DNA of 64,000 nt from Blastomonas sp. CACIA14H2 (lineage in GTDB: Bacteria; Pseudomonadota; Alphaproteobacteria; Sphingomonadales; Sphingomonadaceae): contig AYSC01000010.1 of NCBI GenBank assembly GCA_000503195.1, forward strand, positions 42,840-106,839, written 5' to 3'. The notes under the pieces were generated by a model. It saw only the letters and a program-made list of their open reading frames with translations, searched no databases and was not told where the DNA came from. A program made the translations under genes and the position numbers. Of this stretch, positions 27,417 to 36,968 are shown piece by piece; positions within the stretch are counted from its first letter, which is position 1, and every line of letters begins with the position of its first letter.

Positions 27417-28859
27417 TCAGGCCGGTTCGGGCGGTGCGTCGGGCATATCGCGCTGTGCAGCCAGCGCCGCCCTGGTCGCGTCATAGCTTTGCCGTGTCAC
27501 CCGCAACATGCCATAGAATATTCCCGCGATAAGGCCTGGAATGCTCGACAATGCAAAGGCCGCGGCCAGTCCCATCAGCACCGGCTCGGCGACCTCGCCG
27601 GGCCTGGCATTGGTGGGAAACGCGATATAGGTCAGCACCCATCCCGCAAGCGCGGTGCCCAGTGCCTGATCGACCCGCGCAAAAAAGGTGCGCGTGGCAT
27701 ACAGCACGCCTTCCTGTCGCATGCCGTATTTCAGCTCGTTCTCATCGGCAATATCTGCGAGCGCCGATGTCACCGTGGTGATCATCAGACTGTAGGGCAG
27801 GTGCTGCAGGATCGAGAAGGCGATCAGGATATAGAGTATGCCTGGCGTCTGCGCATCGAGCACGCCGACATAACCGAGCGCCAGCGGAATGGCCGGGCCG
27901 ATACTGTAGAGCAGCAGCGCGGCCATGCCGGTCCAACGCTTGTCGAACCGCGCATGCAGGCGTTTAACGGCAAAGGCAGCGAAGACATAGCCGGAAAAGC
28001 TGCCGATGACGAACAGGCTGATCTGGTTGTTGGTCAACTGCCAGAAAAAGGTCGCAGAATAGAGCCAGAGGCCAAGGCGGATACCGGTCATCATGGACAG
28101 GAAGAACAGCCCGATCAGCAGGACCACATAATTGCGATTGGTGAGCGCACGGCCGATATCGCGGAACAGTTCGCGCGGGCTGAACCCGCTGTCATCGGCA
28201 GCCGGTTGCGGGAGATAGGGGATACGGTTGCGCGTCGACCAGCTCGAATAGGCAAGGATCAGCAGCACCAGCGCTGCCACGGTCGTGGAGAATAACGGCC
28301 AGCGCGCCGGATCGAGTGCACCATTGGGATATTCCGCGCTGGCGGCAAAGAATATGCGGAAGCACAGCAGCCAGCCAAGCGTATCGCCCATCCAAAGGCA
28401 GAAGGTATTGTAGGACATCACGCTGGTGCGCCCGAGATAGCTGTCGGACAGTTCACCGCCCAAAGCCAGATGGGGCGTATGGTACAGCGTCATCGCCTGG
28501 AGCAGCAGCGTGTTGGTGACGCCCAGCCAGATCAACTGGCCAAGCGTGCCGATATCGGGCGGGTTGAATACGGCGTAGAACAGGGCGGCAGCAGGCAGGA
28601 TCGAGCCGAACATGAACGGATGACGCCGCCCCCAGCGGCTGCGTGTGCGGTCAGACCACGACCCGACCATTGGATCAAACACGGCGTTGACGATCAGCCC
28701 TGCGGCCAGCGCGATGCCGATATAATGCGCCGGCAGGCCCTGGACCTGATTGTAGAACAGCATGAGAAAGCTGGAAGTGGTGGTGAAAACCATGGCCTCT
28801 GCCGTGCTGCCCAGACCGTAGGAGACCTTGTCCCTGACGGTGAGTGACGGCGCGATCAT
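27417..28859 (-). CDS. GPH-family (MelB/UidB-like) MFS symporter
   Basis: The 480-residue membrane protein matches glycoside-pentoside-hexuronide:cation symporters: SYGLGSTAEAMVF near the start, then the DPMVGSWSDRTRSRWGRRHP motif, characteristic of the family, at about residues 60-80. Twelve membrane helices are expected. GPH members carry sugars, glycosides and also some other organic compounds with H+ or Na+. The gene is divergent from the astA operon; the shared 277-bp region has two operator-like sites. ATG 28859 has GGGA ten bases upstream. The 195-bp gap before TonB receptor 1 holds that receptor's promoter only. Confidence 0.87.
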   Translation of the reverse strand: MIAPSLTVRDKVSYGLGSTAEAMVFTTTSSFLMLFYNQVQGLPAHYIGIALAAGLIVNAVFDPMVGSWSDRTRSRWGRRHPFMFGSILPAAALFYAVFNPPDIGTLGQLIWLGVTNTLLLQAMTLYHTPHLALGGELSDSYLGRTSVMSYNTFCLWMGDTLGWLLCFRIFFAASAEYPNGALDPARWPLFSTTVAALVLLILAYSSWSTRNRIPYLPQPAADDSGFSPRELFRDIGRALTNRNYVVLLIGLFFLSMMTGIRLGLWLYSATFFWQLTNNQISLFVIGSFSGYVFAAFAVKRLHARFDKRWTGMAALLLYSIGPAIPLALGYVGVLDAQTPGILYILIAFSILQHLPYSLMITTVTSALADIADENELKYGMRQEGVLYATRTFFARVDQALGTALAGWVLTYIAFPTNARPGEVAEPVLMGLAAAFALSSIPGLIAGIFYGMLRVTRQSYDATRAALAAQRDMPDAPPEPA

Positions 28860-28966
28860 GCGGTTTTCCCTGCGCTGGAAGGAACAGACTTGCCCCGCTC
28901 GGCGGTACCGCTCCGGCATAATTTTATCCAGGCCTGCATGACTCTCCCCTTTCCCGCTCTGGGAAA

Positions 28967-29118
28967 CTGCATGCGAAACCAAACAATCGCAAGCAAAACT
29001 TTATATGCTCGCATTCCATGACCTGAAATGGCGATCATTCCCGAGGATAGTTCCCCCCCCAATGGCTATGTTCAAAGCGAATCACACGCCACTGGATCAT
29101 TATTGACTTCGAATGCAT
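28967..29118. promoter_or_regulatory. Two CG-centred operator-like sites between the GPH symporter and astA
   Basis: The site at 28967-28982, read on the - strand, is TTGGTTTCGCATGCAG and faces the symporter gene. The site at 29103-29118 is TTGACTTCGAATGCAT and ends 18 bases before the astA start. Each fits the regional consensus TTGNNTNCGNATGCAW at all or all but one position. Confidence 0.6.
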
Positions 29119-29136
29119 ATCTGCTAAGCGGAGACG

Positions 29137-30165
29137 ATGGAGAATTCGCAACCCGTCATCCGGCCCGTGCGGCTGTGCGACACCGAAGCTGTGCTGGCGC
29201 TAGCGGTCAAGGGCGGCGATGGGCTGACCAATCTGCCGCCGCAGCATGATGCAATCGCAAGCCGTATCGCCGCTGCGGTCGAAGCCATGGATGATGCGGA
29301 TGCGCGCGAGCGCGGCGCCGCGATCATGCTGGTGGCCGAACTTTGCGGCGAGATCGTTGCCACGGGCATGATCTTTGCTAGGGTCGGCGCGGAATGGCCG
29401 TTCTACAGCTATCGCATTACGCGCCAGTCCGCCGTATCGCGCGCGCTGGGCCGGGCCAAGGCGCAACGGCTGCTCAATCTGGTCAACGATTTCGACGGCG
29501 AGACGGAAGTCGGCGGGCTGTTCGTCGATCCTGCACGACGGGGGCTGGCGCTCGGCCGGCTGATGGCCCGCTCGCGCTATATGTTCATTGCGCAGCACCG
29601 CGATTGGTTCGGCGCGCGGGTGATGGCCGAATTGCGCGGCTATCAGGATGGGAATGGCCGCTCGCCGGTTTGGGACGCGCTCGGCCGCCATTTCTACGAT
29701 ATGGAGTTCCACGAGGCTGACCGCACCGGTGCCATCCAGGGCAATCAGTTCATCGCTGATCTGGGGCCGCGTTATCCCATCTATATCTCGATGCTGCCCG
29801 AGGCGGCGCAGGCGGCGCTCGGTCGTCCGCATGACGATGGCCGCGCCGCGCACGCGATGCTGCTCGACGAGGGCTTTCGCGACGATGGCTATGTCGATAT
29901 TTTCGATGGTGGCCCCACGCTCGTCGCGCCCATCGATGCGGTGCGCACGGTGCGCGCCTGCCGCCGCTGCACGCTCGCACATATCGGCGAGACCGCGCCG
30001 GGCGGGGCGCAGGCAGCGCTGGTCGGTAGCGGCAGCGGCGGCGATTTTCGCGTCGCCGCCGGGCAGGTGCATATTGATGACGATGGCCACGCAGCCATCG
30101 CGCGCACGCTTGCGGCTGCGCTCTCGCTGGGCGAGGGTGATGCCATCACCATAGCACCGGATTGA
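29137..30165 (+). CDS. astA: Arginine/ornithine N-succinyltransferase family protein (AstA)
   Basis: This 342-residue GNAT-fold acyltransferase matches the AstA/AruG family throughout: IRPVRLCDTEAVLALA, TNLPP, FYSYRI, NDFDGETEVGGLFVDP, VMAELRG.QD..GRSPVWDALGRHFYDMEF and GYVDIFDGGPTL. The family moves succinyl from succinyl-CoA to the alpha-amino group of arginine or ornithine. It starts a five-gene + strand operon (next start 3 nt away) containing no other arginine genes. With astC and astD nearby and astB absent, ornithine or an ornithine-like amino acid is a more natural substrate than arginine (inference). Confidence 0.87.
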   Translation: MENSQPVIRPVRLCDTEAVLALAVKGGDGLTNLPPQHDAIASRIAAAVEAMDDADARERGAAIMLVAELCGEIVATGMIFARVGAEWPFYSYRITRQSAVSRALGRAKAQRLLNLVNDFDGETEVGGLFVDPARRGLALGRLMARSRYMFIAQHRDWFGARVMAELRGYQDGNGRSPVWDALGRHFYDMEFHEADRTGAIQGNQFIADLGPRYPIYISMLPEAAQAALGRPHDDGRAAHAMLLDEGFRDDGYVDIFDGGPTLVAPIDAVRTVRACRRCTLAHIGETAPGGAQAALVGSGSGGDFRVAAGQVHIDDDGHAAIARTLAAALSLGEGDAITIAPD

Positions 30166-30168
30166 GCC

Positions 30169-31248
30169 ATGACCCTGCCTGACAGCCTGCCCTTCGATCT
30201 TCCCGCCCGCCCGCCGGTAACGCTGCTGCGCCACCAGGATGCGCGCGCGCTTCGCCAGGCTCCGGTAGCAGAGCTGGGCCAGCTGCTGCCGGGTTTCGAG
30301 CCGCGCTTCACCGATATCGTCGATTACATCGTGCGGATTACCGACGAGATCTGGATGGATCGCGCCGTCGGCTATATCTACGACACCTATGACGCCAGCT
30401 GCGTCATCTATTCTTCCTATGGCATCGTCCGGTCGGTCGAGGAGGTGATCGCCTCGACTGTGGCGACGCTCAACGCCTATCCCGATGGCGAGATCCATCA
30501 TCTCAACGTGGCCTGGAGCGGCGATGCGACGAGCGGATACTATACCTCGCATCTGGGGCATAGCCGCTCGACCAATGTCGGGCGCACGGCCTGGGGTCCG
30601 GGCACCGGCAAGCGCACCTCGATCCGCTTCGTCGCCGATTGCATCAGCCGCGACAACCGTATCCATACCGAATGGCTCGTCCGCGACAACGGCGCGGCGG
30701 TGCGCCAGCTGGGGTTCGATCCACACGCCATCGCCCGGCGCATCTCTGAAAGCGGTACGCCGGAGAATTTCATCGTCTCGCCTGAAACTAGGCTGGACGG
30801 CCAGGCACCGCGCGGGCCGATCGATGTCGACCGGCGCAGCGTGGATGGCTGGGCGCGCGCACTTTTCCATGAGGTCTGGAACCTGCGGCGGCTCGACTGG
30901 CTGGCGCGTCATTATGCCCCCGATATCACTGCGCATTCAGGCGGCGGGCGCACCGCGCAGGGGCTGCGCAACTATCAGTCGCTGATACTGCATGTCCTCA
31001 CCGCCATTCCCGATGGGCATATGCGTGTCGACAACGTGTGCTGGTCGCAAGAGGCCGATGGTGTGATCGTCGCGGTACGCTGGACGTTGGAAGGGCGCAG
31101 CGCGCCGGGCGGCGTGCTGGGCGAATGTCCGCCGGGAAGGCCCGTGTTCATGATGGGGATGAGCCATTTGCGGCTGACCGGCGGCAGGATCGTGGAGGAA
31201 TGGATGCTGTTCGATGAGCTGGGCGTGCTCGCCCAGACCTATCGGTGA
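30169..31248 (+). CDS. Tandem SnoaL/NTF2-like protein, paralogue B
   Basis: The 359-residue protein is collinear with the proteins at 23366-24436 and 38237-39364. It shares FTDIVDYIVRITDEIW, YDTYDASCVIYSSYGIVRSVEEV, CISRDNRIHTEWLVRDNGAAV and the second-half NVCWSQEADGVIVAVRW. Two NTF2-like units are inferred from the duplicated layout (YDTYD.. with EW at the end of each half). It lies between astA and the alpha/beta hydrolase gene in one operon (3-nt gap upstream, 4-nt overlap downstream). Its reaction is unknown. Confidence 0.72.
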   Translation: MTLPDSLPFDLPARPPVTLLRHQDARALRQAPVAELGQLLPGFEPRFTDIVDYIVRITDEIWMDRAVGYIYDTYDASCVIYSSYGIVRSVEEVIASTVATLNAYPDGEIHHLNVAWSGDATSGYYTSHLGHSRSTNVGRTAWGPGTGKRTSIRFVADCISRDNRIHTEWLVRDNGAAVRQLGFDPHAIARRISESGTPENFIVSPETRLDGQAPRGPIDVDRRSVDGWARALFHEVWNLRRLDWLARHYAPDITAHSGGGRTAQGLRNYQSLILHVLTAIPDGHMRVDNVCWSQEADGVIVAVRWTLEGRSAPGGVLGECPPGRPVFMMGMSHLRLTGGRIVEEWMLFDELGVLAQTYR

Positions 31249-31964
31249 CGACGCGGCGGTCAGTATCGTCAACGCAGGCGGTGCCGTTGCTGCTGCCCGG
31301 CAACATGTGCGATGCAAGACTATGGCCATCTGAGCTGCGCGCCAGCCTTCCTGGCGCGCGCGAAGTTTCGTTCCTCGCCGAGACCAGTATCGATGCGATG
31401 GCACACACCGCGCTGGCTGCCGCAGATGGCCCTTTGCTCCCGGTCGGATTTTCGATGGGCGGCATCGTCGCGCTGGCGATGGCGCGGCTCGCGCCCGAAC
31501 GCATCGCGGCGCTGGTGCTGATCGATACCAACGCCTCGGCCGATCTGCCCGAGCGCGCCGCCGTTCGTCCGCGCCAGCAGGCTGATGTGCGCGCAGGGCT
31601 GCTGGATCGTATCGTCGTCGAGGAACTGAAACCCAATTATCTGGCGGCGGCGCGGCGCGGCGATCGCGAGATTCTCGACCTGTTGCGCGATATGGCGCTG
31701 ACGCTGGGCGACGCGACGTTCATCGCGCAGAGCGAGGCACTGCGCACCCGGCCGGACCAGCGCCATGTTCTTGCGGGGCTGGATGTGCCGGTGCTGATCG
31801 CCTGCGGGGAGGAGGACCGGCTGTGCCCGCCCGACTGGCACCGCGCCCTGGCCGCATCGGCGCGCGAGGCCAGCCTGCATGTCATCGAGGGTGCCGGGCA
31901 TATGTTGCCGCTGGAACAGCCCGCCGCGCTCGCCGCTGCCATAACCGCCTGGAGAGAGAGATGA
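31245..31964 (+). CDS. Alpha/beta hydrolase
   Basis: The 239-residue hydrolase has an oxyanion region LLLPGNMCDARLW, the nucleophile elbow GFSMGG (Ser about residue 69), an acid in CGEEDRLCPP and the catalytic histidine in EGAGHMLPLEQP. These are the marks of a cytosolic esterase, amidase or C-C hydrolase. GTG 31245 overlaps the previous stop by 4 nt. Because the classical succinylglutamate desuccinylase AstE is missing nearby, this enzyme is one candidate for a deacylation step, but this is speculative. Confidence 0.83.
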   Translation: MTTRRSVSSTQAVPLLLPGNMCDARLWPSELRASLPGAREVSFLAETSIDAMAHTALAAADGPLLPVGFSMGGIVALAMARLAPERIAALVLIDTNASADLPERAAVRPRQQADVRAGLLDRIVVEELKPNYLAAARRGDREILDLLRDMALTLGDATFIAQSEALRTRPDQRHVLAGLDVPVLIACGEEDRLCPPDWHRALAASAREASLHVIEGAGHMLPLEQPAALAAAITAWRER

Positions 31965-33082
31965 TTGCCACCACCCATGTCGGCTCGCTGCCGCGTTCTG
32001 CCGCTGTGACCGAGCTTGTCTTTGCACAGGAGCGGGGCGAAGCGGTCGACCCCACCCGATTCGACGAGGTGATAGAAGATGCCGTGACCGAGGCGGTCCG
32101 GCGTCAACACGAGGCGGGGATCGGCATCGTATCCGACGGCGAGATGGCCAAGATCAGCTATGCCACCTACATCAAGGACAGGATTACGGGCTTTGATGGT
32201 GATTCGCCGCGCACTCCGCCTGCCGATCTGGAGGCTTATCCCGGCTTTCTGGAGCGCCAGAGCAAGGGGGGCGGCACCCCCACCTATCGCCGCCCGCGCT
32301 GCGTGGGCGAGATACGCCCGCACACGCTCGCCCCGCTGCACGATGACCTGCGGCGTTTCGCCAGCGCGCGCAACACCTGCGGCAATCTTACAGGGTTCAT
32401 GAACGCCGCCTCGCCCGGCGTGATCGCGCTGTTCCAGCCCAATGATCATTATCCCGATGACGATGCCTATCTCGAGGCGATAGCAGAGGCGATGCGTCCC
32501 GAATATGAGGCCATCGCCGCTGCCGGGCTGATCCTCCAGATCGACAGCCCCGATCTAGGACTCGGGCGGCACATGATGTACAAGGACCGCAGCGATGCGG
32601 ACTATCTGATGCGGATCGGGCGCCATGTCGCCGTCCTCAACCATGCGCTGCGCAACATCGCGCCTGCCCAGCTGCGAATGCATGTGTGTTGGGGCAATTA
32701 TGAGGGTCCGCACCACTGTGATGTCGAGATGGAAACGATCCTGCCCGTGCTGCTCGGGGTGCGGGCTGCGGGCCTGTTGTTCGAGACCGCCAACCCGCGT
32801 CATCAGCACGATATCGAGGCGTTCGAGGCGCATGCCGCACTGATCCCCGAGGACAAGGTGCTGATCCCCGGCGTGATCGATTCGACCACCAATTTTGTCG
32901 AGCATCCCAAGGTGGTGCGCAACCGGATTGAGGCTTTTGTCAGCCGCTTCGGGCAGGACCGGGTGATCGCGGGAACCGATTGCGGCTTTTCCACCTTTGC
33001 CGGGTTCGGTGCGGTCGATCCCGATATCGTCTGGGCCAAGCTGGCGACATTGACCGAAGGTGCGGCCATGGTGCGGGCATGA
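31961..33082 (+). CDS. Cobalamin-independent methionine synthase/epoxyalkane:CoM transferase-like protein
   Basis: The 373-residue TIM barrel belongs to the MetE C-terminal/UROD-like superfamily. It starts with THVGSLPR, and probable zinc ligands are visible in HVCWGNYEGPHHCDVEME and GTDCGF near the C-terminus. Family members move alkyl groups onto thiols: MetE methylates homocysteine and epoxyalkane:CoM transferase opens epoxides with coenzyme M. As a single domain with no MetE N-terminal half, it is closer to the second type. A methyl or alkyl removal step in the unknown pathway is plausible. It overlaps its neighbours by 4 nt on both sides. Confidence 0.8.
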   Translation: MIATTHVGSLPRSAAVTELVFAQERGEAVDPTRFDEVIEDAVTEAVRRQHEAGIGIVSDGEMAKISYATYIKDRITGFDGDSPRTPPADLEAYPGFLERQSKGGGTPTYRRPRCVGEIRPHTLAPLHDDLRRFASARNTCGNLTGFMNAASPGVIALFQPNDHYPDDDAYLEAIAEAMRPEYEAIAAAGLILQIDSPDLGLGRHMMYKDRSDADYLMRIGRHVAVLNHALRNIAPAQLRMHVCWGNYEGPHHCDVEMETILPVLLGVRAAGLLFETANPRHQHDIEAFEAHAALIPEDKVLIPGVIDSTTNFVEHPKVVRNRIEAFVSRFGQDRVIAGTDCGFSTFAGFGAVDPDIVWAKLATLTEGAAMVRA

Positions 33083-33828
33083 TGCTGAAACAGCGCCTTG
33101 CGGCGGGTGATGTACTGCTCGGGACGTTCGTCAAGACCCCCAACCCGGTCATCGTCGAAGTGCTGGCAGGCTGCGGGCTCGATCTGGTCTGTCTTGATGC
33201 CGAACATGCGCCTTTTGACCGGGGCACGCTCGATGCGTGCATATTCGCGGCGCGTGCCTGCAATCTGGCAGTGCTGGTGCGCCCGCCGACGCATGCCGCC
33301 GAACACATTCTGAACGCGCTCGATTGCGGGGCCGATGGTGTGCTGCTGCCGCATATCCGCAGCGCAGCCGATGCCGCAGAGGCGGTGCGCGCGGCGCATT
33401 ACCGGCCTGGCGGGCGCGGCTATGCCGGATCGAGCCGGGCGGCGGGCTATGGCCTGACGGCGATGGCGGAACACCGGCGGGCGAGCGCGGAACGCACCTG
33501 CGTCATCGCGCAGATCGAGGATGTCGAGGCGCTCGATGCCATCGAGGCGATTGCGGCGGTGCCGGGGCTGGCCGCGCTGTTCGTCGGGCGGATCGACCTT
33601 ACCGTCGCGCTCGATGCCGCTTCGCCCGATGCGCCTGAGGTGATCGCCGCGGTCGAGCGCATTCTCGCTGCCGCTGCCGCCGCCCATCTGCCATGCGGCA
33701 TGTTCGTGCCCGCCAATGGCGACGTGCCCGGTTGGCGCGCGCGTGGCGCGCGGCTGTTCCTTCAATCGTCGGACCATGGGCTGATCCGCAGCGGCGCGGT
33801 CCAGTTGCGCGCGGCCTTCGGGGGCTGA
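33079..33828 (+). CDS. HpcH/HpaI-family aldolase
   Basis: The 249-residue class II aldolase resembles 2-keto-3-deoxy-sugar-acid and 4-hydroxy-2-oxoheptanedioate aldolases. It has LGTFVKTPNP, DAEHAPFD, a metal-binding glutamate in IAQIEDVEAL and aspartate in LFVGRIDLTVAL. It would cleave a 2-keto-4-hydroxy acid to pyruvate and an aldehyde, so it likely catalyses the final carbon-carbon cleavage of the pathway. It is the last gene of the astA operon, ending 10 nt from the convergent cupin gene. Confidence 0.87.
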   Translation: MMLKQRLAAGDVLLGTFVKTPNPVIVEVLAGCGLDLVCLDAEHAPFDRGTLDACIFAARACNLAVLVRPPTHAAEHILNALDCGADGVLLPHIRSAADAAEAVRAAHYRPGGRGYAGSSRAAGYGLTAMAEHRRASAERTCVIAQIEDVEALDAIEAIAAVPGLAALFVGRIDLTVALDAASPDAPEVIAAVERILAAAAAAHLPCGMFVPANGDVPGWRARGARLFLQSSDHGLIRSGAVQLRAAFGG

Positions 33829-33838
33829 TCGGCGCCGC

Positions 33839-34795
33839 TCAGGGCGTGCCCTGCACCATGATGATCTCCGCGCCGTCGGCACTGACATAGCGGCGGACCG
33901 AGCCTTTTGGCACGGTCATCGTATCGCCCGCGTCCAGCCGTATCTGTGCACCGTCGCAATGGACATCGACCGCACCGCGCCGGATGAAGACGACCTCGGC
34001 CTGATCGCTCGTCCTGTCGGCGGTGCTTTCGCCCGAGCCCAAAACCAGCCGCGACAGGGTGAAGCCCTGGGTCGGCGGCAGGACGCCCTGCGGCCCGATA
34101 ATGCAGGTTTCTCCGCTCCGGACGTCGATGTCCGCTCTCGCAATGATCTCAGGCTCGTCCTCGGCCCGCATCACGCGCAAATCGACGACCGCCTCGCGGC
34201 TGGTGACTGGCATCGGTGCCACACCTTCTGGCACCTCCTGACCTGCGACCGTATCGACGAGCGCCCCGTTTTCCAACAGCACCAAACCGTGCTCGCGTGC
34301 CAGTTCGAATACCTGTGGCGCCCATAGCACGCGGCCCGGATCGTCGCCGCCCAGCACCGACCAGAGAAAGCCTGCATCGGTGCCGACATTCCGGAAACCG
34401 CGAAAGGTGCGCACCGGAAAGGACACGATATCACCGGGACCGGCAAACACCTGCGCATCATCGCCATGTTCGCCAAAATCGAAACGCCATTGGCCGCTAT
34501 GCACGACGAACACCTCTGCGGTATCATGGCTGTGCTGCGAATTCACGCAATCGGGCGGCTGGCGCGCGCCGCCGATGTTGAACCCGTGCGGCTCGGCAAT
34601 GTGCACATGCTGGTCGGGATTTTCGGAGACGCCCGGCCCGATGATGGTGAAATTCTCCTTCGCGTCAGACCCCGGCGTGCGCGAATCGACAAAGGCGTTG
34701 AAGCAGGGCACGAGATCGCCATAGCGCACCACGCGCGCCTCCAGCGCGGCGGCATCGCGGTGCTGCTGCACCAAAATGGTAGTTTCCTTCGTCAT
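33839..34795 (-). CDS. Bicupin protein
   Basis: The 318-residue protein has two cupin barrels. The first contains a metal-binding-type motif NSQHSHDTAEVFVVHSGQWRF would span it (histidines at HSH, then E and a later acidic residue); the second has QAEVVFIRRGAVDVHCDG and lacks clear metal histidines. It resembles bicupins related to quercetinase, gentisate dioxygenase-like or sugar-acid enzymes, but no specific reaction can be named. ATG 34795 has GGAGG nine bases upstream. It is divergent from the HpsN-like gene, sharing a promoter region with two overlapping operator sites. Confidence 0.75.
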   Translation of the reverse strand: MTKETTILVQQHRDAAALEARVVRYGDLVPCFNAFVDSRTPGSDAKENFTIIGPGVSENPDQHVHIAEPHGFNIGGARQPPDCVNSQHSHDTAEVFVVHSGQWRFDFGEHGDDAQVFAGPGDIVSFPVRTFRGFRNVGTDAGFLWSVLGGDDPGRVLWAPQVFELAREHGLVLLENGALVDTVAGQEVPEGVAPMPVTSREAVVDLRVMRAEDEPEIIARADIDVRSGETCIIGPQGVLPPTQGFTLSRLVLGSGESTADRTSDQAEVVFIRRGAVDVHCDGAQIRLDAGDTMTVPKGSVRRYVSADGAEIIMVQGTP

Positions 34796-34820
34796 CTTCT
34801 GTCCTCCAGGCCATAGCAGC

Positions 34821-34846
34821 TTGTATTCGAATGCATTCGCAGTCAA
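34821..34846. promoter_or_regulatory. Two overlapping operator sites between bicupin and hpsN-like genes
   Basis: TTGTATTCGAATGCAT lies at 34821-34836. A second site at 34831-34846 reads TTGACTGCGAATGCAT on the - strand and is identical in all 16 bases to the site before the MFS gene at 45.8 kb. The two overlap by six bases and sit 26 bp from one start and 36 bp from the other, so one repressor could control both divergent units. Confidence 0.72.
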
Positions 34847-34881
34847 TATAGCGCGGTATTATTTTATCAAGGAGTCGAACT

Positions 34882-36204
34882 GTGGCGGAATGGTTGAAAC
34901 GGGGTGCAACGGCGCAGACGCGCGCCGACAATGACCGTAAGGTGCGCGATACGGTCGAGGGGCTGCTGGCGGATATCGAGGCGCGCGGCGATATTGCGGT
35001 GCGCGAGCTGTCGGTGAAGTTCGATGGCTGGGACCGCGACGATTACCGGCTGACGCCTGCCGAAATCCAGGACTGTATCGACCAGCTGACCGGCCAGGAC
35101 CTGAAGGATATCGAATTCGCGCAGACCCAGGTGCGCAATTTCGCGCAGATCCAGCGCGACAGCATGAAGGAGGTCGAGGTCGAGACGCTGCCCGGCGTGG
35201 TATTGGGCCACAAGCACATTCCGGTCAACGGCGCGGGCTGCTATGTGCCCGGCGGCAAATATCCCTTGCTCGCCAGCGCGCATATGAGCGTCATCACCGC
35301 CAAGGTGGCGGGCGTGCCGCGCGTCATCACCTGCGCGCCGCCGTTCGAGGGCAAGCCCGCGCCCGCCATTGTCGCGGCACAGGCGATGGCCGGGGCGGAT
35401 GAAATCTATGCGCTTGGCGGTATTCAGGCGATCGGCGCGATGGCCATCGGCACCGCCAGTATCGCGCCGGTCGATATTCTCGTCGGGCCGGGCAATGCCT
35501 TTGTTGCCGAGGCGAAGCGGCAGCTGTTCGGGCGGGTGGGCATCGATCTGTTCGCCGGCCCCACCGAAACCATGGTCATTGCCGATGACAGCGTGGACGG
35601 TGAAATCTGCGCCACTGACCTGCTGGGCCAGGCCGAACACGGGCCGGACAGCCCCGCCATCCTGATCACCAATTCGCGCAAGCTGGCGCTCGATACGATG
35701 CGCGAGGTAGAGCGTCTGCTGGAAATCTTGCCGACAGCCGCCATCGCGCGCCGGGCGTGGGAAGCCTATGGCGAGGTGATCGTATGCGAAAGCTATGAGG
35801 AGATGCTGGCCGTCGCCGATGATTATGCCAACGAGCATGTGCAGGTGATGACCCGCGACCCCGATTATTTCCTCGCCAACATGACCAATTACGGCGCGCT
35901 GTTCCTGGGGCCGCGCACCAACGTGGCCTTTGGCGACAAGGTGATCGGCACCAACCACACCTTGCCGACGCGCAAGGCGGCGCGCTATACCGGCGGCCTG
36001 TGGGTAGGCAAGTTCCTCAAGACCTGCACCTATCAGCGTGTCACCACCGACGAGGCCTCCGCGATGATCGGCGAATATTGTTCGCGGCTGTGCGCTCTGG
36101 AAGGCTTTGCCGGGCATGGCGAACAGGCCAATGTGCGTGTGCGCCGTTATGGCGGCCGCAACGTGCCCTATGCCGGGGCCGCAGCGCCGCTGGAAGCGGT
36201 GTGA
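34882..36204 (+). CDS. Histidinol dehydrogenase homologue, HpsN (sulfopropanediol 3-dehydrogenase)-like
   Basis: The 440-residue protein belongs to the HisD superfamily, with zinc-ligand segments [21 protein letters not shown] and the late GFAGHGEQ. It carries features of HpsN-type catabolic members ([10 protein letters not shown] start, [30 protein letters not shown]) rather than biosynthetic HisD. Such enzymes oxidise a primary alcohol to a carboxylate in two NAD+-dependent steps, for example sulfopropanediol to sulfolactate. GTG 34882 follows AAGGAG. A four-base overlap joins it to an SDR gene, as in sulfopropanediol pathways, but no sulfolactate enzymes are in the window, so another polyol substrate is possible. 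Confidence 0.83.
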   Translation: MAEWLKRGATAQTRADNDRKVRDTVEGLLADIEARGDIAVRELSVKFDGWDRDDYRLTPAEIQDCIDQLTGQDLKDIEFAQTQVRNFAQIQRDSMKEVEVETLPGVVLGHKHIPVNGAGCYVPGGKYPLLASAHMSVITAKVAGVPRVITCAPPFEGKPAPAIVAAQAMAGADEIYALGGIQAIGAMAIGTASIAPVDILVGPGNAFVAEAKRQLFGRVGIDLFAGPTETMVIADDSVDGEICATDLLGQAEHGPDSPAILITNSRKLALDTMREVERLLEILPTAAIARRAWEAYGEVIVCESYEEMLAVADDYANEHVQVMTRDPDYFLANMTNYGALFLGPRTNVAFGDKVIGTNHTLPTRKAARYTGGLWVGKFLKTCTYQRVTTDEASAMIGEYCSRLCALEGFAGHGEQANVRVRRYGGRNVPYAGAAAPLEAV

Positions 36205-36968
36205 GCGATCTGCCGCGCACGCCTTCGCTGCGGCTGGATGGCAGGCGTGCGCTGGTCACCGGCGCGGGGCGCGGTATCGGCATGGCCGCAGCCGCCGCGC
36301 TGGCAGAAGCGGGCGCATCGGTTACCCTGGTCGCCCGCACCGCAGCCGAAATCGACGCGGCGGCAGCGGCGCTGGCCGAGCGCGGCGACGATGCACAGGG
36401 CGCGGTGCTCGATGTCAGCGATATCGCGGCGGTGCAGGCCTTTTTCCGTGACCGGCCCGCCTTCGACATCCTGGTCAACAATGCCGGAACCAACCGGCCC
36501 CGGCCGATGCAGGATGTGACCGAGCAGGATTATGACGCGGTGCTCGATCTGAACGTGAAAAGCGCCTATTTCGTCGCGCAGGCTGCCGCGCGGGCGCTGA
36601 TCGCGGCGGGCAGGCCCGGCAGCCTGATCCATATGGGATCGCAAATGGGGCATGTCGGCGGGCCGAACCGCTCGCTTTACTGCGCCTCGAAATGGGCGCT
36701 GGAAGGCATGAACAAGGCCTTTGCGCTCGATCTGGCGCGCTATTCCATCCGCTCGAATACCATCGCCCCCACCTTTATCGACACACCGCTGACCCGTCCG
36801 TTTTTCGAGGATACGGGCTTTCGCGATTCGGTGCTGGAGCGGATCAAGCTGGGGCGGCTGGGCACGGTGGAGGATCTGATGGGGGCGGTGCTGTTCCTCG
36901 CCAGCGATGCCTCGGCGCTGATGACCGGCTCCAGCCTGGTCGTGGATGGCGGCTGGACCGCCGACTGA
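36201..36968 (+). CDS. Short-chain dehydrogenase/reductase
   Basis: The 255-residue SDR has the cofactor loop [13 protein letters not shown], a catalytic serine in HMGSQMG and YxxxK in YCASKWA, with the classical C-terminal [14 protein letters not shown]. It resembles gluconate 5-dehydrogenase and related polyol dehydrogenases. GTG 36201 overlaps the stop of the HisD-type gene by 4 nt. The pair probably handles two oxidation positions of one polyol-like substrate (inference). Confidence 0.87.
   Translation: MSDLPRTPSLRLDGRRALVTGAGRGIGMAAAAALAEAGASVTLVARTAAEIDAAAAALAERGDDAQGAVLDVSDIAAVQAFFRDRPAFDILVNNAGTNRPRPMQDVTEQDYDAVLDLNVKSAYFVAQAAARALIAAGRPGSLIHMGSQMGHVGGPNRSLYCASKWALEGMNKAFALDLARYSIRSNTIAPTFIDTPLTRPFFEDTGFRDSVLERIKLGRLGTVEDLMGAVLFLASDASALMTGSSLVVDGGWTAD

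Noticed and set aside
29200..30936. A 578-codon - strand frame across astA and SnoaL B
   Set aside because: It spans two recognised genes on the other strand and has no recognisable domain.
34867..36117. A 416-codon - strand frame opposite the HpsN-like gene
   Set aside because: It mirrors the strongly conserved HisD-type protein and shows no family features.
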